Origin: an uncultured Caryophanales bacterium
GTDB lineage: Bacteria; Bacillota_I; Bacilli_A; RFN20; CAG-826
Assembly: GCA_946414655.1 (NCBI GenBank)
Contig: CAMKPL010000006.1
Span: forward strand, 1-53,633
Length of the DNA: 53,633 nt
Reading direction: 5' to 3'
In this document: positions 30,259 through 40,513 of the stretch, one piece after another
Layout of the letters: each line of letters starts with the position of its first letter
Numbering within the stretch: position 1 is the stretch's first letter
Translations under genes and position numbers: made by a program
The notes under the pieces: model-generated
Told to the model about the DNA's origin: nothing
Database searches by the model: none
The model's input: the letters and a program-made list of their open reading frames with translations, nothing else

Positions 30259-31067
30259 AACGTCCTTCCTTCCGAATAATCTACCGTAACTAATCCATAG
30301 CCAAAGAACGTACACTTGTTTCCGCCTACATTCCAGTTACTTGCAGCAACGACATTATCACCTGTAGAAAGATGGAATGTCTGAGCTCCGAGTACCATGT
30401 CCATAGGATTCGTTACATTTATAGTTACTGATTGAACTTCTTCCAAATATATAGTACGAACCTTGCCGTATGTCTTATCGCTAACGGAGAACTTACCATA
30501 TTTAATGGTGTTACCGAACAGCTCATTCCATTTCCAGTCAAGCATCTTCGTAGAGTTAAGAGGATACTTGTACGGATTTAGGCTGTATTGCAAGGTGATT
30601 TGGATATAGTCCTTGGTGGCTAAACTTGATTTTACGGATATTCTTCCTGTATAAAAATATCCACTGACCAAATTCCCTCTATAGTCGTATTCGTACTCAT
30701 CAGTTAAGATGATCTGATCGAACTTACGGCCATGAAAGAACTTAAGGATAGCTGACTGGAAGGATATGGCGTTTGTTACATTGATGCCAGTAGCCGTAGC
30801 CAGCTTAGAACTTACTTCATAAGGCAAATCCACAATGAAATCGAACTGTCCTGTTCTCATACCATACAGAACGGAGCCAGTAAGGGCCTCCGTGTAATCA
30901 AGAGACCCATCTGCTCCAGGAACATCAATGTAGTTTGTCTTTACAGAAGGTTCGGCAACAAAGGGCCGAGATTTCGGTGCCATATGAAAGTCTTCCCAGG
31001 TATCAAACAATACGCCGTTTTTGAGAAACTTTATTGAATGGCCACCATCATAATTGAACTCACCCAT
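30255..31067 (-). CDS. Distal tail protein (Dit)
   Basis: 270 aa. Placed between tape measure and Tal, as in all siphophages. DFIVDLPYEVSSKLATATG, AILKFFHGRKFDQIILTDE and ITLQYSLNPYKYP match the Dit/phage tail family (N-terminal ring domain with a galectin-like C-terminus). It forms the hexameric hub at the tail tip. SD GGGAGGG before ATG. Confidence 0.85.
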   Translation of the reverse strand: MGEFNYDGGHSIKFLKNGVLFDTWEDFHMAPKSRPFVAEPSVKTNYIDVPGADGSLDYTEALTGSVLYGMRTGQFDFIVDLPYEVSSKLATATGINVTNAISFQSAILKFFHGRKFDQIILTDEYEYDYRGNLVSGYFYTGRISVKSSLATKDYIQITLQYSLNPYKYPLNSTKMLDWKWNELFGNTIKYGKFSVSDKTYGKVRTIYLEEVQSVTINVTNPMDMVLGAQTFHLSTGDNVVAASNWNVGGNKCTFFGYGLVTVDYSEGRTL

Positions 31068-31070
31068 ATG

Positions 31071-34000
31071 TTACACCCTCCCTCTTTTTTGTGTTATTAC
31101 TTTCTTACCCATGACCCTATCTAAAGGCGCAACCAATTCGCCAACCAAAGTATTACCATCGAGTCGTACATACATTCCATCAATCCGGTTACCAAGAGAT
31201 GCAGTATCGGAACGAAGGTTTGCAATTTCGTTTCTAATGGCTCTTTGATCGGCTGCTAAGTTGTTTATAGCATTAGTGATCATGATGGCGTCCTGAGACG
31301 GTCCAGAACGTGAAGCATTTGCTCCGTTTATAGTTCCGCTCAGATTTAAACCACCTAAATTGTTATTAAGACCAATAAGTCCGTTAGAAATATTCGTATC
31401 ATCCCAAATAGGTCTGATAACAGGAGCATAAACATTGTCTTCGAACAGATGCTCGTCCATACCCTCTCCAAACATTTCTGCAATCGTAGTAGCCTGTTCT
31501 TTAGCGGCATCGGCAACAGCAGTATCATTCGCAAGAGGAATCATAGCACCCTCAAGGAAATTCGACATGATCTCTTCTGCAATTATGGAAGGAGAATGAA
31601 CTCCAAGAGCGTCTTTGAACGTATCTACGATGGAAGCTCCAACCTTAGCGATCGAACTACCAACGATAGACGAGTATTTATTAATACCGTTGTTAAATCC
31701 TTCCAAGAAACTCTTAGCTATCTGCATGGTTTTCGAACCAGACAAATATCTTTCCAAAGCTTTGATAGCTGTCTCACCCATAGTATACATGGTTACAGTT
31801 ATCTTCTTAAGAGCAATATCGAGTTGTCCTTCTCTTTCAAGAGTAAAACCATCAACGAAATCCTGACCAATTTCTTCTGCTTTTCTAGAAGGTGAATGCG
31901 AATCAAGTTCGTCTTTAAGAGCAGACAGAGATTTACTACCTAACTGATGCATAATATCATTAGCTGCCTCAGGATCAATACCCTTTACATAACCTTCTGA
32001 TACACCAATACCGGTTTCTTCTGCCTGTAATAACAAATCGTCCTTACCATCTTCTAAACCTTTCTTAAGACCAAGAGAAATGGTAAATCCAGCATCTGCA
32101 TATGCGCTAACAAGTCTATCAGCTACAGCATCCGGCAAAGATATAGATTCTGCATAATATTTATTCGCCAACGCCATCTCATCTGCTGTCATTTTGACGA
32201 AAGCTTCAACTTTGTCTGCCGATTCAGGCCCGGCCTGTCTAAGTTCCTCAACAAGACCTTCGGAGAATCCCATGGAGATCATCTTTCTCAAGTTGTATCC
32301 CCATCCACCGACACGTTTCAAATTCTCTTCCATATTATTAAGAAGATCTTTTGCTTTAAGCTTATCTTTTTCTTCAACTTCAGTAACCTCATCAAACAGA
32401 TTGAGGCTTCCTTTAAGCTGATCTTTTATGTCTTTCTTAAAGAGAATAAGCTTATCCATAATAACTTCGAAGTTCACAGACTTCTGAAGAGCTTCCATGG
32501 ATGTGTAAGCGAGTTTTGTGAAAGCGTTGCTAAGAGTCATCTGTGCGGAGGAAGATTCTGCAGTCTGAGCCCATTTTTCAACGAACTCTTCATCGATCCG
32601 CTTCTTCTCAAGTTCCTCTTCAGCCTCTTCCAAAGCTTTCTTTTCGGATTCAGATATCTTTTCTCCGCTCTCTGCTACTTTCTTAGCTGTACCATCAGCA
32701 ATATCCTCACCAAATTTCTCAGCAGCACTAACTGCCATAGCTCCGTTCTTAACAAACGAGTCTCTGATAGTTTTAGCTGTACCTCGCTCAAGCACAATCT
32801 TATGAGCATACATCTGATTGAATAAGGTGAGTTCTTCCTCAGTCATAGTATACAGAGCATGAATCTGCTCGTACGCTGCCGGACCCTGATCAGCAAGCTC
32901 CTGTAAGAAGTTTGCATTGAATCCTTTTGTAGCGAGTGCTTGTAATTCCTGAGACCAGGTATTAACACCTCTAATCTCGGTCATAAAGTTATACAGAACC
33001 TCTCTACCAGTAAGAGAAGCTTCTTCATTAAACTGTTCGAATACACTGAGTGCATCTTTTATGGAATCTTTAAGCTTGTCGGTCTGATTTGTTGCACTTC
33101 CAGTAGCAGATGACATATCTTCCAAAGCTGAAGAAGCACCATCTGTAGCGATTTCGTAATCCTCCATCTTCGGAGTAAGATCATCCATGGAAAGTCCAAG
33201 ACCAGCCAATGCCTGTTCAAGCATGGAATTCCACTCAGAAGTTTTGTTTCTAGCCTCCATCTCGTTGGCCATAGCCTGAGCAGACTGATAACCTGATAAC
33301 TGCCATGCATATTTCTCGGCCTCAGCATCCCATGTGTTTGCGATTGCCAGATAGTCCTTATTAGAGATGCTACTAAGATTCATCATACCAGTAACACCGC
33401 TCAATAAGTTCTGAGAATTGAATTTGGATGTGAATGCATCAACACCAGCTTCTGCAAGATCTGACATCACATCTTCGAACGAATATGTCCCGTCCTGAAT
33501 ACCTTTGATCAAGCCTGCGATTGTAAATTCGGAAGACTCTATGTATTCTCTTGCAGGAGAATGAATACCGAGTTCATCTCTGTAAGCCTCAAGACCCCTA
33601 GCAGCAAGTTCTCTGTTCACATCTTCCACAGAATACATACCGTTTTCAAGGCCTTGCTTAAGACCGGCAACCATTTGTTCTGCTGTGATTTGTCCGGCAA
33701 GGTACATATCCATGTTCTTGACCATAACATTACTTACGGCCTGAGCAACACCTTCCGCCGCCTTTCGAGATTCCTCTTTCATGGTATCGCCATAGAGTTT
33801 ATCCCAAATTGCAGCACCAATACCTGTCAAGCCACCGATAATACCGTCGAACAGCACTTTACCTATTTGGAAACCAAAGTCGTATACACGTTCTTTGTTG
33901 TTCTCAAAGAAGGTTCCCATAGCTTCCATTGCTGTAGCAAGAACTTCCAATATCTCAGGGAGTTGTGTTAAGATACTCTTGCAGAATAAAAGAACACCAA

Positions 34001-37000
34001 GACCACCATACGCCGCCACAGATATAGTGATTGATCCAACAACAGCAGCTATCTGCATACCAACGATCGATAAGGCATTACTCCAAGTAGGAGCAGTCTT
34101 CGCGATACTAAGAGCAACACTTTCGAGACCCAATATAAATCGATTCATGTTGTTTATAGCCATATCAATGGTTTCTGAAGATGTTTCACCCCATCTTATC
34201 ATTGTGTTAGTAAACTGGTCGAAGGCGTCTGCTACCATTTTGATGGAAACAGCAATCGTAAGAGCGGTAACACCAAGAGACAGTAACACAACAGAAATAA
34301 CCATCAAACCGCCAGCAATAAATGTGAATTTACCAACGATAGCAGCCAATCCAACCATTGCAGCAGTAACTAAAGTAAGTGCTAATATAGCTACACCAAC
34401 ACCAGCCCAATCACATTGTGCAAGAAGTGAAACGCCTCCAGCTAATACAGTAAGGCCCACTGCCATAATAGCGAAAGATCCTGCAGTTTTTAAATCAAGT
34501 CCACTACTAGACAACAAATGACTAGCGATCGCTAATTCAATAGCCAACGTTCCGATAGCCAATGCCGAAGCAAGTATAGAAGCAATATCTAACTGAGCCA
34601 AATATGCTATTATCAAACTAAGAGCACCAAGAGATGCCGCCATAATTGCAAAACCGTTAGCGTTTTCATAACCAGCCTTCAACTGATTATTTGCAGTAGC
34701 TATCGCAATAGCCAAAACAGATACCATAGTGACCGCTAACATCGCTTTTTCTGTAGGAAGGAGTGTAAGAATAGCCACAGCACCAGACAGTACTAATACA
34801 CCCGCGGCAAGCATTACCAAACCTTTAGTTGCCAAAGGTAATGTTTCTTTATCCAATCTACTCATAATATAAACAAGCTCGCCGGTAAGTATACCAACTG
34901 CAACAACAGCAAGATACATATCCATAATATCGTCAGCGCTCTTCAGAGCAGAAGCCAAAAGATTAACGGCAAACGATAGTGCAATTACAGCAACGCCAAG
35001 ATGCATGAATACACTACCGTCCATTTCATTTATACCAAGCCATTGTGCTATCTTGGCCATGGCAACAACCAAAGCCCCAAGAGCATACATAGCATACACA
35101 CTATTCTCGAGTACTGTAGGATCCTGTATCTTTGCGATAGACTTAAGTGCTATAGACAATATACCAAGAATCAAAGCAAAATTGGTAAACGGTTTGGTAT
35201 TTAAACCTTCTGTGTTAATTTCTGTAGCTATTCTAACCAGAAGAGTTATTAATATGGATAAGAAAGTTATAGCATAAACAGCTCTCTTAAGACCGGCAGC
35301 GTCAAGTTTCGACAGATATCCCATGGTTCCAGACAGGATCGCAAGCACGGTACCAAATATAATAAAACCAAAAGGTTTCATCGTCAAGCACAATCCAGAA
35401 CAGAACTGCATGAATAATATCATTTTAGTCAAGGAATTGAGAGCCGTCAAACCTCTATCGATCTCAGACTGATCGATGTATTTGAATACATATAACGATC
35501 CAACCAAAGTAGCAAGTAACACACTAAGAGATGTAAATCCCTTGGGTTTTAATGCGAATGCAAGGAGAGAAGCCCATATAAGTTTCTTAATTATGTCCGT
35601 TAAAGCTTTCATAGCATTGATTGCTTTATTGAGATCGTTTTCTGGTATTGTAGCGAGTACAGTCATCGCATAAGACAAAGCAACAATCATAGCACCAAAA
35701 GCAATGAAATCCAAGAACTTAAGACTTAATGGTATTAATGTAGCCAACAAAAGCGCCAAACCAGCAACAACAACCATACCCATCATCGCACGAGTCGCAG
35801 ACGCAATGTTTGATGAATCCATGCCTTTCAAGTTCGAAATGGCTTTTGAAAGGAGTAGGGTTGCGATACTAAGCGATACTATACCAGACAATTTTGCAGT
35901 GCCGGCAAGGTGAGATATAGCGACTAACAATCCAGCTATAGCATACAGCGTTATTACACCTTTCAGAAGTTCGTCCACACTCATTTTGCTGAACACTTTT
36001 ATAACAGCAGCCATCGTAGCAAACGCTATAGAAAGTGCAATAAACATTGCAGATAAACCAAATACTTTCGCAGAAGCAGAAATAGATACGTCAGCTTCTG
36101 ATATGATTTTATTTAAATACATAAGCAAAATCGCAAGAGCACCGCCAACGAATGCTAATGCTATACCAGCTTTAATAAGATCATTAGATGGTATTGATGC
36201 CAAATATCCTAACGAAAGAGCAAGAATACCAACACTTAAAGCGAATTTTAATATTACATCCGCCATGATACCAAATTTCATTCGGTCGAGAGTAGTTCTC
36301 AAAGATTTAAGAACCCCAACAGCGTTTGTGAACATCTGTCCAAAACTTTTAGCGGCATTCCATAACAAACCGAAAGTATCTACAAAACCTCTCCACGCAA
36401 AGAATAATTTCTGTCGTAAGAATTCAATAACGAATACCATAGACAAAATGAACGCGATAGTGGTAACACTAGTCCAATTTATGTTGGACGCAGCAGTTTT
36501 CAAGCCTTCGGATAAGGCAACTAACTTCTGTTTGAATGCATCTATGAAATATATAACTTTTTCATTATTTGCAAGTTGATCCATATTATTCTTGAATCCT
36601 GCCAAGAATATCCCAACTGTATAAATACCTTGAGCTATCGCAATGATGAGTTTATCAAGGATGTTTGTTTTGTTAATGAATTCAATAATAGGATCTATAG
36701 TATCTTTAAGTCCGACAGCGACCTTCATCAAACCGCCAGCAAACCTAAATATCAGCAAGCTAACAGACGCAACAATTTCAGCAAACTTACCAAGAAGTAT
36801 TATGACGACTCTAAGTACAATGAGCAACGTCTTTACGATCTCTTTAAATCCTGCCAAAGCTTCGTTTGATGGTATAAGAGATAACATTATGGATCTGAAT
36901 ACACCCGAAAGATTCTTCGTATTAGGAAATACTTCTTTTATGGCGTCGATCACGGTGAATAATATCTTCGCTAACGCTATAAAACCATAACGTAATCCGT

Positions 37001-38042
37001 CCAAAACATTAGGAAGTGCTGTCTGACGAAATGCTTGTAAGAAATTCACAGAAATAACCTGAAGCATTCTTGTGAATACTTGAAAATCTTTAACTGTTGG
37101 CTGCATCACCTTACGAATATCGTTGATCGTCGATTTCAGTTCATGAAAAACGGGAACGACATCTGTAATGATCGGAGTTGCGAAATCCGCACCAATTCTA
37201 GAAAGTGCAGCCTTAACGTTTGATATGGCACCTTGGAAAGTGTTATCGGCATCCTTAGCGTGAGCGCCAAATGCTTCTTCCATGGCCTCCGCAAATGTCT
37301 TGAAATCGATCTTACCTTTCGTCACCATCTCTTTTACTTGAGCCTGCGTAACGTTGAGTTTCTTAGACAAAGCGTCAAGTACATTAAGACCTCTTACGTT
37401 GAACGAGTCTACGTAAATGCTAGTCAACTTACCGGTTGCTGCGATCTTTGTATAAATATCAGCAATTTCTGAATAACTTCTGTTGGTCATGGCTGCTACA
37501 CCAGATACACCAAGCAAAGCCTTCTTCATTTCATCGCCAGCTTTTACGCCAGCAGTACCAAACGATGCAGCGGCTTTCGCAGCCTCATCAAAACCATAAG
37601 CTGTGTCTTCCACTGCATACATCGCATCTTCTTTGATCTGTTTAACATCCTGTTTCATACCTTTCAGCATGAATTCGGCCTGTTCAATATTCAAAGCTCT
37701 GGTCATACCGCCAGACTTCATCTGTCCGAAGGAGATATTCCACAATCTCTGACCAAAGTTCATGAAAGCATTAGTCAGTCTGGTGATTACTGCAATACCA
37801 GCAATCTCCATAGTACTAAAGCCTTCTCTTACAGCATTAGCGGCGGCAATAGCACCAGACAAATCTATACTATCGGCAGCCGCAGACATCGACGAAAATA
37901 TCTCACCAGATCCATGACCTTCCAAACTATCAAGAGCCGATGTCAACTTTTTAATAGTGCCCATTGAGGTGGATACATTTTTCTCAAATTCAGCATTATC
38001 GAAATGCATCGACACTATTCTGTCATCTATTTGCTGACTCAA
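31071..38042 (-). CDS. Tail tape measure protein
   Basis: 2323 aa, the longest gene, next to Dit as expected. The N-terminal part has the tape measure signature FNVRGLNVLDALSKKLNVTQ and KIDFKTFAEAMEEAFGAHA. A very long hydrophobic, probably membrane-active middle (about 360-1330) is followed by coiled coils and three HSP(S/A)-type repeats (about 1480, 2060, 2160). The length would give a tail of roughly 350 nm using the usual 0.15 nm per residue (rule of thumb). TTG start with GGAGGTG 7 nt upstream. Confidence 0.93.
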   Translation of the reverse strand: MSQQIDDRIVSMHFDNAEFEKNVSTSMGTIKKLTSALDSLEGHGSGEIFSSMSAAADSIDLSGAIAAANAVREGFSTMEIAGIAVITRLTNAFMNFGQRLWNISFGQMKSGGMTRALNIEQAEFMLKGMKQDVKQIKEDAMYAVEDTAYGFDEAAKAAASFGTAGVKAGDEMKKALLGVSGVAAMTNRSYSEIADIYTKIAATGKLTSIYVDSFNVRGLNVLDALSKKLNVTQAQVKEMVTKGKIDFKTFAEAMEEAFGAHAKDADNTFQGAISNVKAALSRIGADFATPIITDVVPVFHELKSTINDIRKVMQPTVKDFQVFTRMLQVISVNFLQAFRQTALPNVLDGLRYGFIALAKILFTVIDAIKEVFPNTKNLSGVFRSIMLSLIPSNEALAGFKEIVKTLLIVLRVVIILLGKFAEIVASVSLLIFRFAGGLMKVAVGLKDTIDPIIEFINKTNILDKLIIAIAQGIYTVGIFLAGFKNNMDQLANNEKVIYFIDAFKQKLVALSEGLKTAASNINWTSVTTIAFILSMVFVIEFLRQKLFFAWRGFVDTFGLLWNAAKSFGQMFTNAVGVLKSLRTTLDRMKFGIMADVILKFALSVGILALSLGYLASIPSNDLIKAGIALAFVGGALAILLMYLNKIISEADVSISASAKVFGLSAMFIALSIAFATMAAVIKVFSKMSVDELLKGVITLYAIAGLLVAISHLAGTAKLSGIVSLSIATLLLSKAISNLKGMDSSNIASATRAMMGMVVVAGLALLLATLIPLSLKFLDFIAFGAMIVALSYAMTVLATIPENDLNKAINAMKALTDIIKKLIWASLLAFALKPKGFTSLSVLLATLVGSLYVFKYIDQSEIDRGLTALNSLTKMILFMQFCSGLCLTMKPFGFIIFGTVLAILSGTMGYLSKLDAAGLKRAVYAITFLSILITLLVRIATEINTEGLNTKPFTNFALILGILSIALKSIAKIQDPTVLENSVYAMYALGALVVAMAKIAQWLGINEMDGSVFMHLGVAVIALSFAVNLLASALKSADDIMDMYLAVVAVGILTGELVYIMSRLDKETLPLATKGLVMLAAGVLVLSGAVAILTLLPTEKAMLAVTMVSVLAIAIATANNQLKAGYENANGFAIMAASLGALSLIIAYLAQLDIASILASALAIGTLAIELAIASHLLSSSGLDLKTAGSFAIMAVGLTVLAGGVSLLAQCDWAGVGVAILALTLVTAAMVGLAAIVGKFTFIAGGLMVISVVLLSLGVTALTIAVSIKMVADAFDQFTNTMIRWGETSSETIDMAINNMNRFILGLESVALSIAKTAPTWSNALSIVGMQIAAVVGSITISVAAYGGLGVLLFCKSILTQLPEILEVLATAMEAMGTFFENNKERVYDFGFQIGKVLFDGIIGGLTGIGAAIWDKLYGDTMKEESRKAAEGVAQAVSNVMVKNMDMYLAGQITAEQMVAGLKQGLENGMYSVEDVNRELAARGLEAYRDELGIHSPAREYIESSEFTIAGLIKGIQDGTYSFEDVMSDLAEAGVDAFTSKFNSQNLLSGVTGMMNLSSISNKDYLAIANTWDAEAEKYAWQLSGYQSAQAMANEMEARNKTSEWNSMLEQALAGLGLSMDDLTPKMEDYEIATDGASSALEDMSSATGSATNQTDKLKDSIKDALSVFEQFNEEASLTGREVLYNFMTEIRGVNTWSQELQALATKGFNANFLQELADQGPAAYEQIHALYTMTEEELTLFNQMYAHKIVLERGTAKTIRDSFVKNGAMAVSAAEKFGEDIADGTAKKVAESGEKISESEKKALEEAEEELEKKRIDEEFVEKWAQTAESSSAQMTLSNAFTKLAYTSMEALQKSVNFEVIMDKLILFKKDIKDQLKGSLNLFDEVTEVEEKDKLKAKDLLNNMEENLKRVGGWGYNLRKMISMGFSEGLVEELRQAGPESADKVEAFVKMTADEMALANKYYAESISLPDAVADRLVSAYADAGFTISLGLKKGLEDGKDDLLLQAEETGIGVSEGYVKGIDPEAANDIMHQLGSKSLSALKDELDSHSPSRKAEEIGQDFVDGFTLEREGQLDIALKKITVTMYTMGETAIKALERYLSGSKTMQIAKSFLEGFNNGINKYSSIVGSSIAKVGASIVDTFKDALGVHSPSIIAEEIMSNFLEGAMIPLANDTAVADAAKEQATTIAEMFGEGMDEHLFEDNVYAPVIRPIWDDTNISNGLIGLNNNLGGLNLSGTINGANASRSGPSQDAIMITNAINNLAADQRAIRNEIANLRSDTASLGNRIDGMYVRLDGNTLVGELVAPLDRVMGKKVITQKRGRV

Positions 38043-38058
38043 TTGCTTTCACCTCCGT

Positions 38059-38463
38059 TTAATTATTTAATGCTTCCATGAGTTCATCTGTTAATTTGTC
38101 GAGTATCGGATTTATGGTTTTCTTAACGAAAGGTCTACCTTCAACCCAATTACCAGACCTTGTGGCATGTCCATTTTCCAAAAGGACAACCATATTATAA
38201 GAATATCCTCTACTGTTGAATACTCTGTTTGTATTAAGCCAAGATATTGTAAACGATTTATCTTTATTCTCGACAATCTGGTATGTCCAAGATTCTGCAG
38301 TTGTCCCAGTATCTCTAGGAGTTTCTTCCGACAAAACTTGAACACCTTTTCTACCATATGTATCAAGAATGTTTCGATAATCTTTGTTTATCAACTTATT
38401 GAAGAATCTTAATGTTGCTGAGAAATCTCCAGTATGTTTGAAAGTGATTACATCTTTACTCAT
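38059..38463 (-). CDS. HK97 gp10-like neck/tail completion protein
   Basis: 134 aa. GRKGVQVLSEETPRDTGTTA and GHATRSGNWVEGRPFVKKTI are the hallmarks of HK97-gp10-like proteins, which join head and tail. Its place between the tape measure and a tagged protein is unusual, since it normally follows the portal/connector genes. Overlaps the upstream gene by 4 nt. Confidence 0.82.
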   Translation of the reverse strand: MSKDVITFKHTGDFSATLRFFNKLINKDYRNILDTYGRKGVQVLSEETPRDTGTTAESWTYQIVENKDKSFTISWLNTNRVFNSRGYSYNMVVLLENGHATRSGNWVEGRPFVKKTINPILDKLTDELMEALNN

Positions 38464-39368
38464 GATTGAATACCGAGAACTTTTCGTCCGTATGTAACAA
38501 ACTGAGACATTCTTTTATCTGACATTTTGATTCTTTCAGCTTCCTTGATCATCAAGTTGTCCATATCAAAAATTATAACAGGAGCTTTTGCTTTAAAGCC
38601 ACCATAGATAGCGTCGTTTGTATCAAGCAAACCACCGTATCCTTCTTTCTGGAGAGCTTTAAAGAATTTGTTTCTCTGATTAGCAACGTCCTTAGCACGT
38701 CTTTGATCACCGCCGGCATCGGACGGGATTACATAATTAAACATTCTATACACAGTTCTCAGATCCTTATCCGTTGGCTTATAACCAGGATTTTTCATCT
38801 TATCGAGAACGTGTTTTGCTTCTCTATAACCTCTAAACTTGTATTTATCTTTGACGAAATGTGACTCCATTCTGTTCTGATCAGTTACAAAATTATAGAA
38901 GTCACGATCTTTCTCATACAAGTTTCTAAATACATTCACAGAACTGTCTTCGGAAGCGATATTCATCTTATCTTTGACTTTTGAATCTATGTTGTATTTA
39001 AGAACTTTTCTAGTTCCAGCGGGCTGCCCATTCGAATCATATAACTGTTCGTCTATGGACTTGTTAAATAACGCTTTATACAACATCTTATCCGTCTTTT
39101 CCGTATTGGCATAAAAATAATCAGTACTTTTGAGACGATCCTTATCATAGGATATGGTAGAAATTACATCTTCCTTACCGATTTCTTTGTCGAAGTGTTT
39201 TTTATTGTAAATCGAGTGTTTCTTCTTTCTCTCTTTGTAAATTTTTTCTTTCTCAACTCTTGAATAATCCCCACCGCCGAGAGGATAAGGAGGGCCATTA
39301 CGATGACCCCATTTTTGTCCTAATATACCATGATGGTAGAGTTCGCTTAATTCTCTATAATCATTCAT
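38460..39368 (-). CDS. Tagged virion-module protein (HHGILGQKWG), possible ADP-ribosyltransferase-like domain, 302 aa
   Basis: Tag YHHGILGQKWGHRNGPPYPL at 11-30, then GGGDYS. The tag and what follows (PYPLGGGDYS) bridge the tandem tagged proteins and the RNA polymerase-like N-terminus (RYPWGSGDHPY). The C-terminal part (ALQKEGYGGLLDTNDAIYGG, APVIIFDMDNL) recalls the end of ADP-ribosyltransferase-like folds, but I cannot place catalytic residues with confidence. An injected effector is possible. Coupled to both neighbours by 4-nt overlaps. Confidence 0.68.
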   Translation of the reverse strand: MNDYRELSELYHHGILGQKWGHRNGPPYPLGGGDYSRVEKEKIYKERKKKHSIYNKKHFDKEIGKEDVISTISYDKDRLKSTDYFYANTEKTDKMLYKALFNKSIDEQLYDSNGQPAGTRKVLKYNIDSKVKDKMNIASEDSSVNVFRNLYEKDRDFYNFVTDQNRMESHFVKDKYKFRGYREAKHVLDKMKNPGYKPTDKDLRTVYRMFNYVIPSDAGGDQRRAKDVANQRNKFFKALQKEGYGGLLDTNDAIYGGFKAKAPVIIFDMDNLMIKEAERIKMSDKRMSQFVTYGRKVLGIQS

Positions 39369-39925
39369 CGTTTTGCCCTCCCGGCTTTCATTTTAGCAAG
39401 TCTTTGAGCGTTTATTCTTGCGTTTTCTGCTGCTAGGTCTTTCTTACTCATCTTCTCGGGATTGTTTTTAGCATTGCAAACCCTGATCAATGTTGTTAAT
39501 CTATTCAAATGCCATTTCTGAAATTCTATAGGTATCTGCAGAGCTATCATCTGCCAATAGATTACTTCAGAGGTCAATATTTCTCTGTTAATTTTCTTTT
39601 TGTTGTTGTCTTCCTTAAACCACGTTGCTGTCATCGGATCGTTTATGTAATCCACAATCTCTTTTATGTGATTCTCTGTCAAACACAGATACACATTCGG
39701 ATCTGGTTTCTGTGGAGTTATTGTCATACAACGAATATAGTCAATCACTTTTTCATCAGAATCAAGTGCATGTTCTACAAGAAACGGTTTCTTCCACTTA
39801 GCTTCCCATTTAGAGATTGAAAGCAAGGAATGTTCAAGTACTAATTCCGTTTCTTTAACGGTGATGATTCTGCTATTCGCTTCGTCGAATAGGTCAGTCT
39901 GCGGTATTGTTATCGTCTTGGACAT
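39365..39925 (-). CDS. Tail assembly chaperone-associated protein (second TAC-type gene)
   Basis: 186 aa. I recognise a family downstream of the first tail assembly chaperone in many siphophages: LEHSLLSISKWEAKWKKPF, DYIRCMTITPQKPDPNVY, NDPMTATWF, WQMIALQIPIEFQKWHLNRL and a Lys/Arg/Ala-rich tail. The start MSKTITI follows GGAGG by 7 nt. The frame is closed just upstream, so no programmed frameshift from the preceding gene is possible here. Confidence 0.78.
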   Translation of the reverse strand: MSKTITIPQTDLFDEANSRIITVKETELVLEHSLLSISKWEAKWKKPFLVEHALDSDEKVIDYIRCMTITPQKPDPNVYLCLTENHIKEIVDYINDPMTATWFKEDNNKKKINREILTSEVIYWQMIALQIPIEFQKWHLNRLTTLIRVCNAKNNPEKMSKKDLAAENARINAQRLAKMKAGRAKR

Positions 39926-39984
39926 CCCTTTGCCTCCATTCCCACACAATCATGTTATTTTGTTGTATAGTTAAACCTTATGGT

Positions 39985-40425
39985 TTAGCTTTCCGTTGAC
40001 GGTGCATCAAAACCTACAAGATTACTAAATTCCTTCTTTTTGTCGACTTTTGACATGGCTTCAGCGACATCCTTCGGAACTACTGCGTTGATGAAAGCAG
40101 CCATAGCCTTATCCCCACCTTCGATGAATTCCATCATCAAAATATCATACGCCGGATGACACTGGAATCTCTCACGAACATCATCATTCTTAATGAATGA
40201 TTCACCATCAGTAGATTTCTCACCATAGCAAGCCAGCACAAACTCTTCAAAGAATTTGAACAACTGTCTGGTGTCGTCTGTCTCGATCATCTTCTTCAAA
40301 TGATTCTGCAGACCTCCATTTTCAAACTGAAGCTTTGTGAGCTCCGTCTTTGTGAGGTTGAAATAGAAGTTCTTTGTCTTCTTATCTCCGTTGTAGTCCT
40401 CATAAGGGATAGTTTTCATATACAT
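39985..40425 (-). CDS. Tail assembly chaperone (TAC1)
   Basis: 146 aa. Pattern YEDYNGDKKTKNFYFNLTKT, EEFVLACYGEKSTDGESFIK and AAFINAVVP matches a siphophage TAC family that binds the tape measure and controls tail length. A 6-bp hairpin (TAAACC/GGTTTA) overlaps the stop codon. SD GGAGG is 10 nt before ATG. Confidence 0.82.
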   Translation of the reverse strand: MYMKTIPYEDYNGDKKTKNFYFNLTKTELTKLQFENGGLQNHLKKMIETDDTRQLFKFFEEFVLACYGEKSTDGESFIKNDDVRERFQCHPAYDILMMEFIEGGDKAMAAFINAVVPKDVAEAMSKVDKKKEFSNLVGFDAPSTES

Positions 40426-40461
40426 GGTGACATTTCCTCCTTTACTTTTTGTGTCACTTTT

Positions 40462-40495
40462 AAAATGGAGAGGCCCGATAAGGACCCCTCCACTT
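40462..40495 (-). terminator. Intrinsic terminator after the capsid gene
   Basis: GGAGGGGTCC-TTAT-CGGGCCTCTCC stem then ATTTTAAAAG. It lets capsid mRNA end here, so the tail genes may be read through at lower level. Confidence 0.75.
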
Positions 40496-40508
40496 CCATT
40501 TTGATGTT
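40496..40508 (-). repeat. Recurrent AACATCAAAATGG word (5 copies in late region)
   Basis: Copies: 40496-40508, 42382-42394, 48270-48282, 49802-49814, 51461-51473. Four lie just after a stop codon; the copy at 42382-42394 contains the start codon of the protease-capsid gene. Confidence 0.6.
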
Positions 40509-40513
40509 TAAGA

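Noticed and set aside
39925-40425. Programmed frameshift between the two tail assembly chaperone genes
   Set aside because: A stop codon closes the second frame just upstream of its start and the genes are separated by about 60 nt, with no slippery run near the first stop.
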